Positions 11,801-35,500 of a DNA stretch of 64,000 bases are shown here, in pieces (the stretch's first letter is position 1; each line of letters starts with the position of its first letter). The DNA is from Liolophura sinensis. Lineage: Eukaryota; Mollusca; Polyplacophora; Chitonida; Chitonidae. Below the pieces are notes generated by a model. That model was not told the DNA's origin. It saw only the letters and a program-made list of their open reading frames with translations, and made no database searches. The position numbers and the translations under genes are program-made. Location: positions 32,102,402 to 32,166,401 of the forward strand of contig NC_088301.1 in the NCBI RefSeq assembly GCF_032854445.1. Reading direction: 5' to 3'.

Positions 11801-14800
11801 TTGGGTTTTTTTGCCACTTTTCCAGTTTGCAGTTACATCCTTGTTTTCACCAAGTTCTAAAAATGTGCATGATGTTTGCAACACAAAATTGAGTTCCTGA
11901 AATATGGAGCTTCCACGGGCTCGTCCTTAAGTTTTAGGGACTGGCGTGTTGATGATGGTATGCCAGTCGTGTGTATGATTAGGAGTGTATTCCGGAGGCG
12001 TGATGAATAGGTTTTGTACTAGTTTGTAATACTGGAAGGAATGCTTGATGTGTGCTTGTTTCCCTTGAACATACATGTAAGGGGTACCATGATGGCCAAA
12101 GCTGTGCCCTCTGTACAGATATATAGTGCACATAAACGCGCAATAAATTTGAAATGTTTGCATATTATTTTACATTGAAAAGAAACTCCACATTTTAGAG
12201 CTGCAAATTTGTTTGAAACGAGAATAATTCCTTTAGAAGTTGTATATATAATATGGTCTGTTCTGTTTTGTTTTGGTAACAACCCTAGTCAGTCGTTGTC
12301 AGCGCCCCATATGTAACCATTCTGGATTGTTCAGGTGGATTAACTTGCGTTTGACAATCAGTAATGTTTTGTATTAGACTGTGTTGTTCCATTCTAGTCA
12401 TTGGAGCCTTAAAGATGAATCGTGCTCAGGGATAGGCGTAAAATGTGTTTGATTCACAGCTAAAGATGATTGGGGCTTTTCAATTTTATTATCATATATG
12501 CTAATTTCGCCTAGTTTTTCACCATGACGTCTAAATAAATGACATCATTACGTTTACGCGGGTCACTGTCTGTTAGGTTCGTAGGAACCAGCAATTCCAA
12601 GTCATGCTAATCTTGTGATAGAAGGTACACTGTACAAGGCGGGTGCACCTGTGGAAATGCAATACCGGCTATGATTGAGTTTGTAAAACTTGCTCTTACG
12701 ATATTGTATTATATCACCGAACTAGCTAATACCCATGTGCGTAGTATCATCCACAGATTGATTGTTGGTACAGTGTATATGAAAAGCCTGTAGCCAAAAG
12801 TTTCTTAGGGTTTAAACTGTCGTAGGTAGCGCTCGATATGCACACAGTAATATACAGCTTGAACATTCTTGTAGGCCTAATATATATACTCAGATGTACG
12901 AAATTCGTTCATTATAAAAAAAATATTTTACTGTCTCCCATTTAGAGACATGATTTGCCTAGCCCTTCGGTAGTATCAAGTGTTTTTCCTTGAAGAGTTG
13001 TGAAGCAGTCGCTTTCATGGATATACCGGAACTACACTGTTGATCTACAATACGAGGATTTTCAGCCATGTGTATCACGGCCTTCAGTGTACGTTATAGG
13101 CAGACAAGTTGACGTTTTATTCATGCAGTAATGTATATATGGTATACAGTATTTATAGCAGATTGTGTATTGGACGTAATTGTTATTGTTGGTGCTGAAT
13201 GTTTTTCGTTTAATATGCTGTAACTTTATGAGAAAAAAATCCCCTGTTTTTACACCAAATTCCCGCCATAAGCTATAACCTGTGACCAGGGAGTCTTGTA
13301 TGGGTGTACAATTGTGTGTCTGGCCGACATCCCCAAACGGGATAGAGGTCGTGTAATTTAGCTTCTGTACATAGTCCTCACGGAAACATAACTTGAAAAT
13401 TGATGCACAACTGTATCGAGTTGTCTTGGTTGTATCTCATTTATTTATTTCCTTGATTTGTGTATTACGCCGTACTCAGGAATATTTCACTTATACGACA
13501 ACAGCCAGCATTGTAGTGAAAGAAAACTGGTTTATCTCATGTATGATCCAGCTTTAAAGGCCACATTGTCTTGTTGGTGTTAAGCAAAGCCCTGGCAGTC
13601 TTTCCTGTATTGACTTTTCGCTATAACTATACCAAAGAACATTCTACTCGTAGTTCGTCCGCTGTCGAATTCTTGTTCGTATTTCAAATAGTCAAATCGA
13701 CTCCCTGATTTTTCACTTAGTGGATTCACTACTGGAAGGGAAATTCTGATTGTTACAAACACTTGATCTCTAGTTAGCGACATGTCACAGGGAGCACTGA
13801 CTTAAAATGAGACAAGTATTTTCCTGGCTGCAGCCATGTAACAGCTAAATGGCTGAATTTGAAACAGAATATTAAGTGTCTCCGAATTGCGAATCTAGCT
13901 TTGCGGGCAGAGTGTGGTGAACTATCAGAACTCGTTTGCGGCGTTATGGTTTAAACTTTTGAGTGATTTCTGTTGTTATGCCGAACTGCCTTCGTTAAGA
14001 CGACGACCCTATAACATAATGCGAGATGTAAGTGTTTATGGGGTTTTGCATGTTGACAATAAGCGGTCGATAAAGCTGATGTGGCCGTGTACAGTCTGTC
14101 ATTAATGTAGCGTGTATATTGTATTCACATGTGGAGGAAGTTGGTCAATAACTTGTCCAAGGTCGCTGGTTTACCCGGAAAGCGCGGTATCCTCATGTAA
14201 AACTGTCTGCCATCGAATGCGGGAAAAATACTGGAGAATGACTTCTGACAACAATCAATTAATAAACACAGCATTTAGCATGGCTATGCTGTTTCCACCG
14301 AAAAAAAAATTTGAGAGTGACCTTTTAGAAATCAACACGTCATATCTGAATCGCACTGTCACGGATCTGACAGGTTGAATCTCTTGTTTTCACACGAAAG
14401 ACAGAAGACGCCCCGTGTGGAAAAACTCGCTACTTTTATTACCAAGCTTGGGTATCGGCAGCAAATAGACCGCATGATCCATGCCTGTAAAAAGATTCCC
14501 CTAGCATCTTTAAGTAACAAATGAACATGTAGTAAGATAAAGACGCCAAGCTTTTTCATAAGTGCTTCGTATATTACTTCATTTTGGCCAGTTTTTACAT
14601 GTGGAAAACCTAGAAAAATCTGTTGAATTACAATCTTGCTATTACTGTAACTATACATCAGTAATTCACTACAACCTAGTCTCGGCATGGCATAGATATG
14701 TAAATCATTGATGTATAACAGACTTTCTTCTTTTGATAAATCACAGTGTGTTTCATATGAAAGTGACATTTTAAAAAATATAAATATTAAAACTTAAATA

Positions 14801-15228
14801 ACTCGCATTGATGTATATATATATACATATATATGTCCAAGCAACCCCGTTTAATAGATTTATATGTTAAAATGTAAAAGAAGTATTTCAATATTGGAGG
14901 TCGAAAATGTGCCAAGTTAAAGAGAAAATGGAGTGTACACGATAAACCGAGCTCACAATTTAGTCACACAAGGTCCCTGGCGAGTTTGGAAACGTAATTG
15001 AGCACTCTAATGCTGATGGGTTATGTATTAGGTCATTAGATTTGACGATGCATGGAGCAAATAAAAACCTAATCTACAGCAAATTACTTGAAACTCGTGT
15101 ATCATTGTTGTCTCAGGCTTAAGTAAACCGTGAAATCTGGCACGCTCAGGCTCCAGTAATCTCGCAGTAACAAGTCGTGGATTCTCACAATCAGCAATAA
15201 CTGGCTAAACGCATCATTTATCAACAGC
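11801..15228 (+). other. Intergenic stretch, no gene seen
   Basis: ORFs here are short and lack family signals. It holds a family A SINE fragment (13438-13530), a short TA-rich stretch near 14812-14834, and a partial family B tail near 14125-14175 (GAGGAAGTTGGTCAATAACT). Confidence 0.4.
13438..13532 (-). repeat. SINE family A tail, reverse orientation
   Basis: The plus strand reads ATTTATTTATTTCC, TGTATTACGCCGTACTCAGG and AATATTTCACTTATACGAC, then GCATTGTAGTGAAAG. This is the reversed tail and CACCATAATGC region of family A, truncated on the 5' side of the element. Confidence 0.7.
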
Positions 15229-15231
15229 ATG

Positions 15232-15950
15232 TCACATTCACCATCAATAACCTATCGAATTCATCATCCTACACAATCCTTAATAACATGTCAAACTCGT
15301 CATCCATCCACAATCAGAAATAGGTCAAACTTGTCATCCTTCACAATCCCAATGATCTGTCTTACTCGTCATCATTCACAATCATCGATAGCAGGTCAAA
15401 ATCGTCATCCTTCACAATCATAAATAACATGTTTAAATCATCAATAGCAGGACAAACTCGTCATACTTCAAAAAGTAATAACCGGTCAAACTCATCGTCT
15501 TTCACATCAATAACCGGTCAAACTCGTCATCCTTCACAATCATTAATAACAGGTCAAACACGTCATCCTTCACAATCCCCAATAACCGTCAAACTCGTCA
15601 GCCTTCACAATCACCAATATTTTAACTTGCTATCCTTCACAATCATCAATAACTGTTTCAAAATCCTCATCGTCAAACTTTATCCTTCACAGTCATAAAC
15701 GGGCAAGTTGTGATCTTAAGACAACCATTCATAACCAGACCAGCAGTCCATGCTTCACAACGCTTCATAAATGAGAAACTGTTAACCTTTCACAACGATT
15801 CAAAACCAGACAAGCTGTTCGTGCTTCACAACTATTCATAATTAGACAAATGTTTCATGCTTTATTACGATTCTTAACTAAGATATGTTCATCTTCATAA
15901 CGATTCATAAAGAGACATGATGTTCGTCCTTCACAAAGATTCATGCCGAG
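15232..15950 (+). repeat. Degenerate minisatellite, unit about 36 bp
   Basis: Repeats of AATAACAGGTCAAACTCGTC plus ATCCTTCACAATCATC run from 15232 to about 15700. They then grade into a more diverged form (CTTCACAACGATTCATAACC, GACAAGCTGTTC) until about 15950. The drift along the array suggests an old array growing or being homogenised from its left part. Confidence 0.75.
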
Positions 15951-16288
15951 AGCTGGTGATCCTTTGCAACGATGATAGCCGCAAACTTCACCTTTCAGAG
16001 CTAATCCAACAATACAATACAAACTATCCATCTTTTAAAAATCGTGAATCTGTTTTAGATAATCATTAGCAATGTGTGACAACTAGTAAGGCGTGTATAT
16101 CAAATCTAAAATGTACTAAGGCATATAGCTTCTCTTTAAACCGACCGTTTCTGTAGTATATAGTAAAAATCCACTTTTCTTGCAAACCATCTGAAATGTT
16201 TTCTGCGTGAAAAGATCCTGATAATGCTAACCATGTATACAAACTAGAGCTGACGGGATCTGGGTATATATATAGAATATCTGATTTT

Positions 16289-16488
16289 NNNNNNNNNNNN
16301 NNNNNNNNNNNNNNNNNNNNNNNNNNNNNNNNNNNNNNNNNNNNNNNNNNNNNNNNNNNNNNNNNNNNNNNNNNNNNNNNNNNNNNNNNNNNNNNNNNNN
16401 NNNNNNNNNNNNNNNNNNNNNNNNNNNNNNNNNNNNNNNNNNNNNNNNNNNNNNNNNNNNNNNNNNNNNNNNNNNNNNNNNNNNNNNN
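16289..16488. other. Assembly gap (200 N)
   Basis: An unbroken run of N of exactly 200 positions, a typical scaffold placeholder length. The true size is unknown. It lies between a repeat-rich intergenic region and the 3' end of the lectin-TSP1-PAN gene and breaks none of the called exons. Confidence 0.98.
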
Positions 16489-17390
16489 GTCATGACCATT
16501 TTCATTGTAATTTCTTTGAACTTCAAATCAGTTTTCAAAATGTCCTTCTTTGCAGCTGTGTAGATTTGCTAGCGCTACCTTCTTGTGCTGTGGGAAGTAT
16601 TAGTTCCTTGAACTCATTACCTGTAGGGAACCGTAGATCTTGGCGACGGTGGTTGGTCCAGCCCATCAGGTGTAAGGTGCAGTGGAATATGGGCAACGAT
16701 GATTCGTTCAGATCATTAGCTGTAGGGAACAGGAAATTTTGGCGACGGTGGTTTGTTCGGCTCCTTAGCAGTAAAGGACGGTAAATGCAGGCGACGATGA
16801 TATGTTCAGCTTGTCAGCAGTAAGCAATGTTCAGAAAACAACAGTCTGTTCTGGTCACTAAACGTAGACAGTTGTGACAGATCCACACAAAGTCTTCCGA
16901 TTGGCACTTGGTCATGGCACATCTGATCTCCGAAATCATGGATCTCCGACAGCGTTTTCAGGGACATCTTATGCATGTTCTTTCAAGCACTACGAAGAAG
17001 GTATACACTTCATTTTTTATGTAAGTGTGGCAACATATTTTATGTGATCATTTAACACAATGCCAATTTCTAAAAATAAGCGATTGTTCAGTATTACCTC
17101 TCTTAGAGGTTCACACTCAAGATGACCGGTAGCGGGCAGTATCTTATGACCCGATTTCGACATGAATACTCCCTAGTCCAACAACGCTGGTAACTCAATG
17201 TCGACAGTCCACAGAACTATCCGTAGTACCACACCAGGCGCTTTACTATGCACTCTGTTGTGGGGCACTATTATCAACCTGGGATTTGTCCTCCTGCTGT
17301 ATAGGATCTTTCTTGTAGTCTAATATCATTTGGGATGTACTTCTTAAGTGAACAAGAGCTGTATTGGTAATATGCTTAGCATGTGTCAAA
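16489..17390 (+). other. 3' flank of the minus-strand CTLD-TSP1-PAN gene
   Basis: No family-matching ORF. 16610-16800 has a short internal repeat (CATTAGCTGTAGGGAACAGG and related GGCGACGGTGGTT copies, about three, near 60 bp). It should contain the 3' UTR of the minus-strand gene, but no clear polyadenylation signal was identified. Confidence 0.35.
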
Positions 17391-27526
<10,136 letters not shown>

Positions 27527-29583
27527 TTTGATCTTCCTTCACGCAACTCCAGGTATTTCAAAATTTACCTAATTACAACGTATGCTGTCACCTGATTACT
27601 TGAAAAGCGGCTGGTGTCCGGGGTTCGACATTAAGTTTATGCACAAGGGCAGATAAGGTTGATAAATCTATTTCCGTTGGCTCTTTTTGTCTTTTGGGCA
27701 TGGGCTGATGGCGTTGTCTGGTCAAGTGACGTGATAAGAGAATTTGTAAATAAAAGTAATTTATAACCCACGTCAACGTCCAGTTCAACGTTAGCCCTCA
27801 AACCAACCAAAATCAGATACATCCGGTCTACGCATTACTCAAATGTATTACTCTTTGTCAATACGGATTGATTCTTTAAAATAACCAAGAGAAAAAGGAC
27901 CTTGAGCGGCCATAAGCTGTTTAACAGGCTTGGCGGAATGAGACTGACGGACAAGTATGTTTTCCATACAGATGGAAATGCATTTTTATTAATCGATGGA
28001 TAGAACTGTTCGCGAGTTTACATTTGGCTATCAAATTTCCTGCGCCATACAGGAGTGATTGGAAATGTCCTGAACGTTATCCTTTGAATCGGCAAAAAAT
28101 CGATGAGACCGCATTGGTGGAGATGAGTGGCAAAATCTACCGGCACGCACGAAGCCCACGTCATTTCCGGCTCAGTTCACACGACGTAAGTGCCAAGTCT
28201 CTGTAAAAGCCCCAACTTCGTGCGACATCATTTTTACATTACTATTTGCCAAACTCTTCAGATGATGTTTTTGTACCTGTGCAGCTAGCATATTGATTGA
28301 TGGATATTCTCAGCAGGTAAATTCATTCATCGTACACTACAGCGTAGATTAGGCGTCGACATAGATGCCTTTTGTTTCATAAACTTTCATCGGTCCATTC
28401 GTGCCTCCTATACACCTGCCTGCTCTCAGACTCACATTCAGGTAGACCTACCTGTAGAACCTGCGCAGTTTTGTGACAATTGTGTTCTGATTTACAACAC
28501 ACTTTTTGGTGATTAGACCAAACGTACATATGCATCGATAAAGGAAACACATCCACAGGGAGTTTAAAAAGCCTTTTTATTTTTATGATGTTACAGAACG
28601 GAGATATCGCAGTTTAAAGCCAAATCGCGCACGAGAAAATCGAAAGCGCCTCCATGTTAATAGTTTAACACGTGCTCTGGTTGACGTCACTATTTGACAG
28701 CAGTCAATCCTATATCAGTAAAACAGATTCTTATATACAGAATCGTTTTCATGAAGATTGCCTCCTCATTCATAGGTTAAAACACACAATGAACCCTGAA
28801 ATCAAGCCACCGCATAAGTTCAGGATTGGTTCGCAACTATTTTTGACAAACGCTTTTGGATGTACTACTTTGAACTTGAGTATACATTAACGAGGCATAA
28901 AGGAAACCTTCCACTTTGTTAGCTGGAAAGAAAATTTGCATGGCAAAGTGAATAAAATAAAAAACAAGAGAGTGAATAAAGAAGACACATTACTCTTAAT
29001 GAACCGCTTATTCCACGGCAAGTGCCTGTGACAATAGTAGCTGACAATATTAAACCATTAACCAATTTCTAATTTTCAATTGTAACATGCAAACGAGTTT
29101 TAATATACTCTCGAAGAGCAAATGTGTACCGTTTTGTACACATGTGTTTGTGTAGCTCGTGATGTAAATAAGATGTGTATCATAGGTACACAGTTTGGTA
29201 CACATCTAAAATGCAGGTACATGAAGATACATGCACGGTACACATCAATGTACCTGCGCACTTTGTTAATTAATGTGTACCTGTTGTACACATGTTGTGT
29301 CCTTTTTGTACACACTTGCTTTAAGAGAAGTAACATATACTATTTTTTTTCCTGCCGCGAAACGTCTGGACTGATTATTTTGTGAATTTTACGAGGAAGA
29401 ACTCTGAGTTTACATGAGCGAAGATGTACAGTACACTTTCGACAATATCATGTAGACTAGATGTATATACAGCTGTAAATACAATAATCGTTTTAGAGAG
29501 CTCAGTTAGCATGTTATGAAGCATTGTTTTATACCCAGCTGGACGTGAAGACTACCTGAAAGACTTAAACAGCGAGAATCTCA
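27527..29583 (+). other. Region upstream of the CTLD-TSP1-PAN gene, no gene seen
   Basis: It should hold the promoter and 5' UTR of the minus-strand gene. No TATA box or other element could be picked with confidence. ORFs are short and without family signal. An unclassified dispersed repeat lies at 29100-29335. Confidence 0.35.
29100..29335 (+). repeat. Unclassified dispersed repeat rich in GTACAC/TGTACA, copy 1
   Basis: Many GTACACAT, TGTACACA and GGTACACATC motifs. Conceptual translations of the minus strand here and of the plus strand at 34880-35075 share FMYLH and HVYKTV blocks in order, so the two are inverted copies of one element. Confidence 0.5.
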
Positions 29584-29725
29584 ACTTATTTATTTATTTG
29601 ACTGGTGCTTTACACCGTACTCAAGAATATTTCAGCTGCACGACGGCCAAAAGTATCATGGTGGGGAGGAAACTGGGCAGAGGTGGGGAGAAACCCATGA
29701 CCATCCGCAGGTTGGTGGTGGATCG
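29584..29725 (-). repeat. SINE family A 3' half, reverse orientation
   Basis: The plus strand reads TTATTTATTTATTTGACTGG, TGCTTTACACCGTACTCAAG, AATATTTCAGCTGCACGACG, then ATCATGGTGGGGAGGAAAC and CCATGACCATCCGCAGGTTG. This is the reverse complement of the family A second half. Confidence 0.85.
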
Positions 29726-30117
29726 TAAGCATCAGGCTATTGCAACAGATGAACAAATTATTGCAAAACATACATCGTTTTAATGCAACTGTTTTGTCTG
29801 AAATAATCAACAATGCTGTTTTCGCAACGTCAACAGCAACAGGAAAAAACACTCAACAACTCTCTATCACTTAATCCTACTCTGAAAATTATATTATTGG
29901 TTTTAATATGTCATTTACACCTCCATGACTTTCAACCGAGCGTGGGCGTACACAGAAATACTATAAGGAACATTTCCCTGAATCCCTCAAGTCTACAGTA
30001 CGATGACGTCTTCCAGGGTTGAATTCTTGAACTTGTTTATACTGTCGTGATTTTCTAGTTCCGTTCAATATGCGTATGTTAATGGATATAAAAGTAGACT
30101 TCGTAAGGTGCATTGGT

Positions 30118-30290
30118 GTACCTGTACGCAAGATCCATACAATGTCACCTATACTCAAGGTTCGTATATTGTCGCCTATATTTGAAGATTCGTACCTTGT
30201 GACTTATATGCCTAATCCGCACATTGTCGGCTATATGTAAGACTCGAACATTGTCATGTATGTGTCAAGATTCGTACATTGTGCAAGATC
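30118..30290 (+). repeat. Short degenerate minisatellite, about 5 copies of 35-38 bp
   Basis: Repeats of the type AAGATTCGTACATTGTC followed by GCCTATATGT, diverged. Confidence 0.6.
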
Positions 30291-31797
30291 TGCCAGTCCT
30301 ATACGGTTAACGACAGTGGATTTAACACCAACCTATTTATATCAGAAATTTAAATACTTATATCAACTTTTGAGCTTAAGTAGATGTCATTAAAAAGGAG
30401 ATTGGTAGGGCTGTATATGCTATTTATCAAAAAGTTCGTCCCTTTTAAGATCAGTGTATTTAAGCTTCAAACCAAACTTGGTGACGTTCGGCTCATTAAT
30501 TTAGGAGGTACAACATTTTTATCGTCTGCTTCACTATAGCCATACACTGGTAAACGGACAAGATAGTTAGGGGGTATATACCACAGGTTTCTAATTAAGC
30601 GTTAATTCGAAGTCGGTTAAGGTTGACCACATATAGCTCTGGAGATATTGTAACTACAATTAAATGGCTGATAAAGGTGGCTGGACAACGGAGGATGGAC
30701 ACCAAGGACAAACACGATGACGCCCCGAAAATAATATGGGGAGAGGTAATTGCTTGTTGGTTTGCTTGGTTATTACTACCTACAGTCTGATGTGGAATTG
30801 ACTGTGCATTGTATGTCACCTTAATTCATTTTATGGAGATATTGAGAATTTTTTGTTTTTACACTGATGTTACATTTTGAGATCCACGTGAATGTTTAGT
30901 GATTAAAATCAACGGCGCAATGAAAAAAATCCGCCCCCGCGGAGGGTACGAAGGTGCATGCAAGTCGCGGTTTTGTTAAAACCGCATCCGCCCCGGGTTC
31001 GCGAAGTTCGCTATCAAAATGAACGCTTTCAACCAGCATAACTACCACATTGCTGGAGACAGAAATCCATGGTATTCTCTTCTGAGAGACGCTCAGAGAC
31101 TCTATATGTAATGCAACGACGATACCACAGTCCTTGTTTGTCGTTCAGCGGATCGAGACTTCAGTCTTGCGATTTGGCTCTTGTCACTTCCTCACTGCGA
31201 TACCATATTACCATATGGTATGGTAACATAAGGTATGGTTACATAAGGAACACGAGTCTTCTCTTGAATCAGGCGTCTATGAGCGCCGAATATGGCGGCA
31301 GACCGCTGGCGCAACCCCCCCTCACACACACCGCTTTGTGAGATCGAATACGGTTCTCAGTGGTTCGCCCATGGCTATACTTGAGGAGGTTTATCATAAA
31401 CCTGGTAAATACCACTGGCTTCCCCTGAGATTTTGCTCCTATCCTCCATTTATAAACCTGACCATCGCCGCACACGGTATTCTTTGACACAGAGTAAAAC
31501 GTTACTCAAATAAATATCCAATAATTTCAAGTCCAGATTTAGGCTTTCAGTGAGCTTCATTTCGTCGACTAATGTGGCAATCACGGAATGGAAGAAGCTA
31601 CGCCTTAATTTGTCTATGGGCAGAGGTCAATGAACTAGTCGTTATTATCAAGATAGTAAAATTTTGTCGGTATCTAAAGAGTAACTTCACTTAAGTTCCT
31701 TGAATAGAATCAAACGCGTTTAAATGATTACTTTTAAAGGACGGCTTTATGAACTATATTGTTCCATTTCCCTAATTAACCATACAGAGGTGCCAAA
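30291..31797 (+). other. Intergenic stretch, no gene seen
   Basis: AT-rich with a GC-rich patch at about 30925-31020 (CCGCCCCCGCGG and CCGCCCCGGGTTCGCG). A small palindromic cluster sits at 31200-31250 (TACCATATTACCATATGGTA). No coding signal. Confidence 0.35.
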
Positions 31798-31895
31798 TCT
31801 ACTTATTTATTTATATGATTGGGGTTTTACGTCATACTCAATAATATTTCACTTATATCACGGCGGCATTGTAGTGGGAGAAAACTTTGGCAAGA
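31798..31895 (-). repeat. SINE family A tail, reverse orientation
   Basis: The plus strand reads ACTTATTTATTTATATGATT, GGGGTTTTACGTCATACTCA, ATAATATTTCACTTATATCA, then GGCATTGTAGTGGGAGAAAA. Truncated family A copy. Confidence 0.75.
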
Positions 31896-32412
31896 GGTGC
31901 TAAAAACTGGAGCTTGTAGGCCTATTCGTCCCCGGTTGTTGCGCGCATGTAGGAGCGCCTTTATTTTCAAGAAATCTTGGGTTATTGAGAATTTAGGGGG
32001 TATGATGAAGTGACGCCATCAGGAGTCAGTTCGGCAGATAACCACTTCAGTGGAGTATGACAGGGTAAACATTAACATCAGGTTTTTCTCTACCGATTGA
32101 TTTTTCTGAAGTGGCTCTGTGTGGTCGTTGACAACAGAAATTGCCATGGGCACACATCACTGTTTTAATGATATTAAACTATATAACAGCCAGTGCAGAG
32201 AAATTTATAGTAACTGGTTTTTAACAATACGACGTTTTATTTCTATCTCAATAAGCAATATAAAAACTCATTATATCAATATCGACAGCAGAGAATGATC
32301 TTACCCTTCAACACCTAGGCCCATCCCCACAACACACACATAGCTCAATTTCTGAGGGAAAATGATTATTTGTGTTAAATATTACAGAATAACTGAATGA
32401 TTTTAGACAAGA

Positions 32413-32597
32413 TTATTTCATTATTTCCGCAGGTAAAACTAGAAACTCACTCGTTTGTTCTCGTTTACATATCACGTGACTTGGATTAGAGCACGCGACC
32501 TCGCGCCATAACATCTTGTCACCAATAGCAACGACACAGTCGAGGGAATCGTCTTCGAACTTCTCAAGAATCCCATCGAATGATTGACCAAAGTAGT
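32413..32597 (-). CDS. CTLD exon 3 of the single-domain lectin (C-terminal)
   Basis: The acceptor is atgttttcacag. It encodes DYFGQSFDGILEKFEDDSLD, CVVAIGDKMLWREVACSNPS and HVICKREQ, i.e. the last two CTLD disulfide Cys with W between, then a short tail to TAA. The WND calcium-binding triplet is replaced by LWRE. The gtgagt at 32450 is a possible alternative donor. Confidence 0.8.
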
Positions 32598-35500
32598 CTG
32601 TGAAAACATTGTTTAAGCAAGACTATATCTTTTGTTGCAAGGATTAAACAAGCTAAGAACAAATTCATTTTGCTTTTCACTTCTTCCATCAGTAGTCTGA
32701 GACTAAATAGGTCTAATACTAAACAAATATGTGCCAGAGTGATGTAACCAAAAGCGTTTTAACCCAGCTCACGCTGGCTTCCTCTCTGGTCACACATGGT
32801 AAGGTCTGTCCCCAGGCGGATGGGGATATTAACCTGGGCTCTGCACGGTTTCCTCGCACGATACTACTGGCCGCCGTCGTATAAGTAAAATATTCTTGAG
32901 TATGTCGTAAAACATCAATCAAATAAATGAATAAATAAACGAAATAAAAACAGAGCGGAGATAGTAAGAATTGACATATCATTACATATGATATGATATA
33001 TGATAACTGGCATCTGATCATTTTTAATCGGTGAAGTTAAGCAACTTTTACCTCAATATGGGTTATATTCTAATTGTTGATGAAAATTCTCTCCGAGTAA
33101 AACTCTATGTAATTGTCATGGTAACATGCAAATACGAATTCTGCTTCATGGTTGCGTGCTCCGGATCGCTCTTGTGCGCCTTTATCTTTATCCTGGAGAG
33201 GTCCGGGGATTGTTTTTGATTAACTGATTCAGTGATCGTTGTTTTACGATGTCGGTCAGCTTTATGGGAGTAGGGATGTGTAGGGTAAACCACCGACTTT
33301 TAGCACGTTATTGACAAACTTTGTGTTTACCTGCATTCTCCCAATTTTCGTAGTCCAAGTCTGATCCATCCAGCCACTCGAATCTTAGCTCGAAGTCTTT
33401 ATCACTGAGGTACAACCAGGCGGAGTGGATGGGTGGGTCAACATTGTCACTGCAACGAAAGGGAATGTGTAGAAAGTTTTTCATGACTGATTACTTTGGG
33501 GGTTATAGGTAAATAAGAATAATACAATCAAGGAACGAGACAGTAACAAGGTCGTGATTTCTATAATATACATGTATCCCACGAGGAAAACTCGAACAGG
33601 TTAGATCATGACTGACGCGGATTACACAACATTGCATCGAGGGGAAGCGGAGATACAAGTATGGGTTTGACCATGATTGACGAGGATTACACAACACTGC
33701 ATCCAGGCTAGGCGGGGATATAAGTATAGGCTAGACCATGATTGACTCGGATTACACAACAATGCATCCAGGCGAAGCGGAGATATAAGTATGGGCAAGA
33801 CCATGATTGACGAGGATTACACAACACTGCATCCAGGCGAAGTTGAGATACAAGTATGGGTATGACCATGATTGACGAGGATTACACAACATTGCATCCA
33901 GGCGAAGCGGGGATATAAGTATAGGCTAGACCATGATTGACTCGGATTACACAACAATGCATCCAGGCGAAGCGGGGATATAAGTATAGGCAAGACCATG
34001 ATTGACTCGGATTACACAACAATGCATCCAGGCGAAGCGGAGATATAAGTATGGGTTTGACCATGATTGACGAGGATTACACAACACTGCATCCAGGCGA
34101 AGCCGAGATACAAGTATGGGTATGACCATGATTGACGAGGATTACACAACATTGCATCCAGGCGAAGCGGGGATATAAGTATAGGCTAGACCATGATTGA
34201 CGAGGATTACACAACACTGCATCCAGGCGAAGCGGGGATATAAGTATAGGCTAGACCATGATTGACGAGGATTACACAACAATGCATGGAGGTGAAGCGG
34301 AGATATAAGTATGGGTTTGACCATGATTGACGAGGATTACACAACACTGCATCCAGGCGAAGTTGAGATACAAGTATGGGTATGACCATGATTGACGAGG
34401 ATTACACAACATTGCATCCAGGCGAAGCGGGGATATAAGTATAGGCTAGACCATGATTGACTCGGATTACACAACAATGCATCCAGGCGAAGCGGGGATA
34501 TAAGTATAGGCTAGACCATGATTGACTCGGATTACACAACAATGCATGGAGGTGAAGCGAAGATACAAGTATGGGTTTGACCATGATTGACGAGGATTAC
34601 ACAACAATGCATCGAGGTGAAGCAGAGATACAAGTATAGGCTAGACAATGATTGGCGAGAATTATACAACAATGCACAGTTAAGTACGGATATGGATACT
34701 GCATTGGAGGAAGACATGGTCTTTTGTAAACATTAGACTGCACAAAAGGCAAGTCGTTTAATTATTGTACCAACGTTCCACAAACAGTGGTCTCAGCGAT
34801 TATGTTCCACTCCCGTTCAGACATTGACTTATACTTGTAGATACTCTCTAAAGCTATTGTGTACAAATAATTCACAAACGTATACCACAGGCACAGATTA
34901 ATGGCAACAAGTGTACACAGGAATATTAACGTGTATCTTGCATATATCATATTTATGTACCTACATCTTTCATCGTGTGTAAAATTGTGTATTTGTGATA
35001 CGTCTGGCTTACATCGAGAACTACACAAAACACACGTGTACAAAACGGTACAGATCTGTTTTTATGTCAGTGGCTGGCTGCACATTTATAATAAAATACA
35101 CATTTATAAAGAAATACTCATTTATAACAAAATACACATTTATAACAATATACACACTTACAACAAAATACACATTTACTACAAAATACAGAGTTTGTCT
35201 GAGACCTATAAAATGTTTCAGTATCCATCTTATTAATATATATAAACTCTGGCACCACTCATCCATCCACAGTACACGGACATAGACATAGCCAAGTTTT
35301 GACATAATGAGGGTTCGATATAATCGATTATGAAACCAACTGCCAGTTGAGGGCTCGATATAATCGATTGTGATTACTGCCAGTTGAGGGCTCGATATAA
35401 TCGATCGTGAAGCCAACTGCAAGTAGAGGGCTCGATATAATAGATTGTGAAGCCAACTGCCAGTTAAGGACTCGATATGGTCAATTGTGAAGCTACCTAC

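Noticed and set aside
14359-14769. 136-codon minus ORF
   Set aside because: No recognisable domain, no splice partners, and composition like surrounding AT-rich intergenic sequence.
15232-15950. Regularly spaced repeats that might suggest a CRISPR array
   Set aside because: Contiguous degenerate tandem units without unique spacers, in a eukaryotic intergenic region.
29813-30022. Short ORF beside a reversed SINE
   Set aside because: No family signal; partly low-complexity Gln/Leu.
33503-34717. A series of about 60-codon minus ORFs
   Set aside because: The 65-bp period shifts frame each unit, so each ORF is the same unit read over until a stop.
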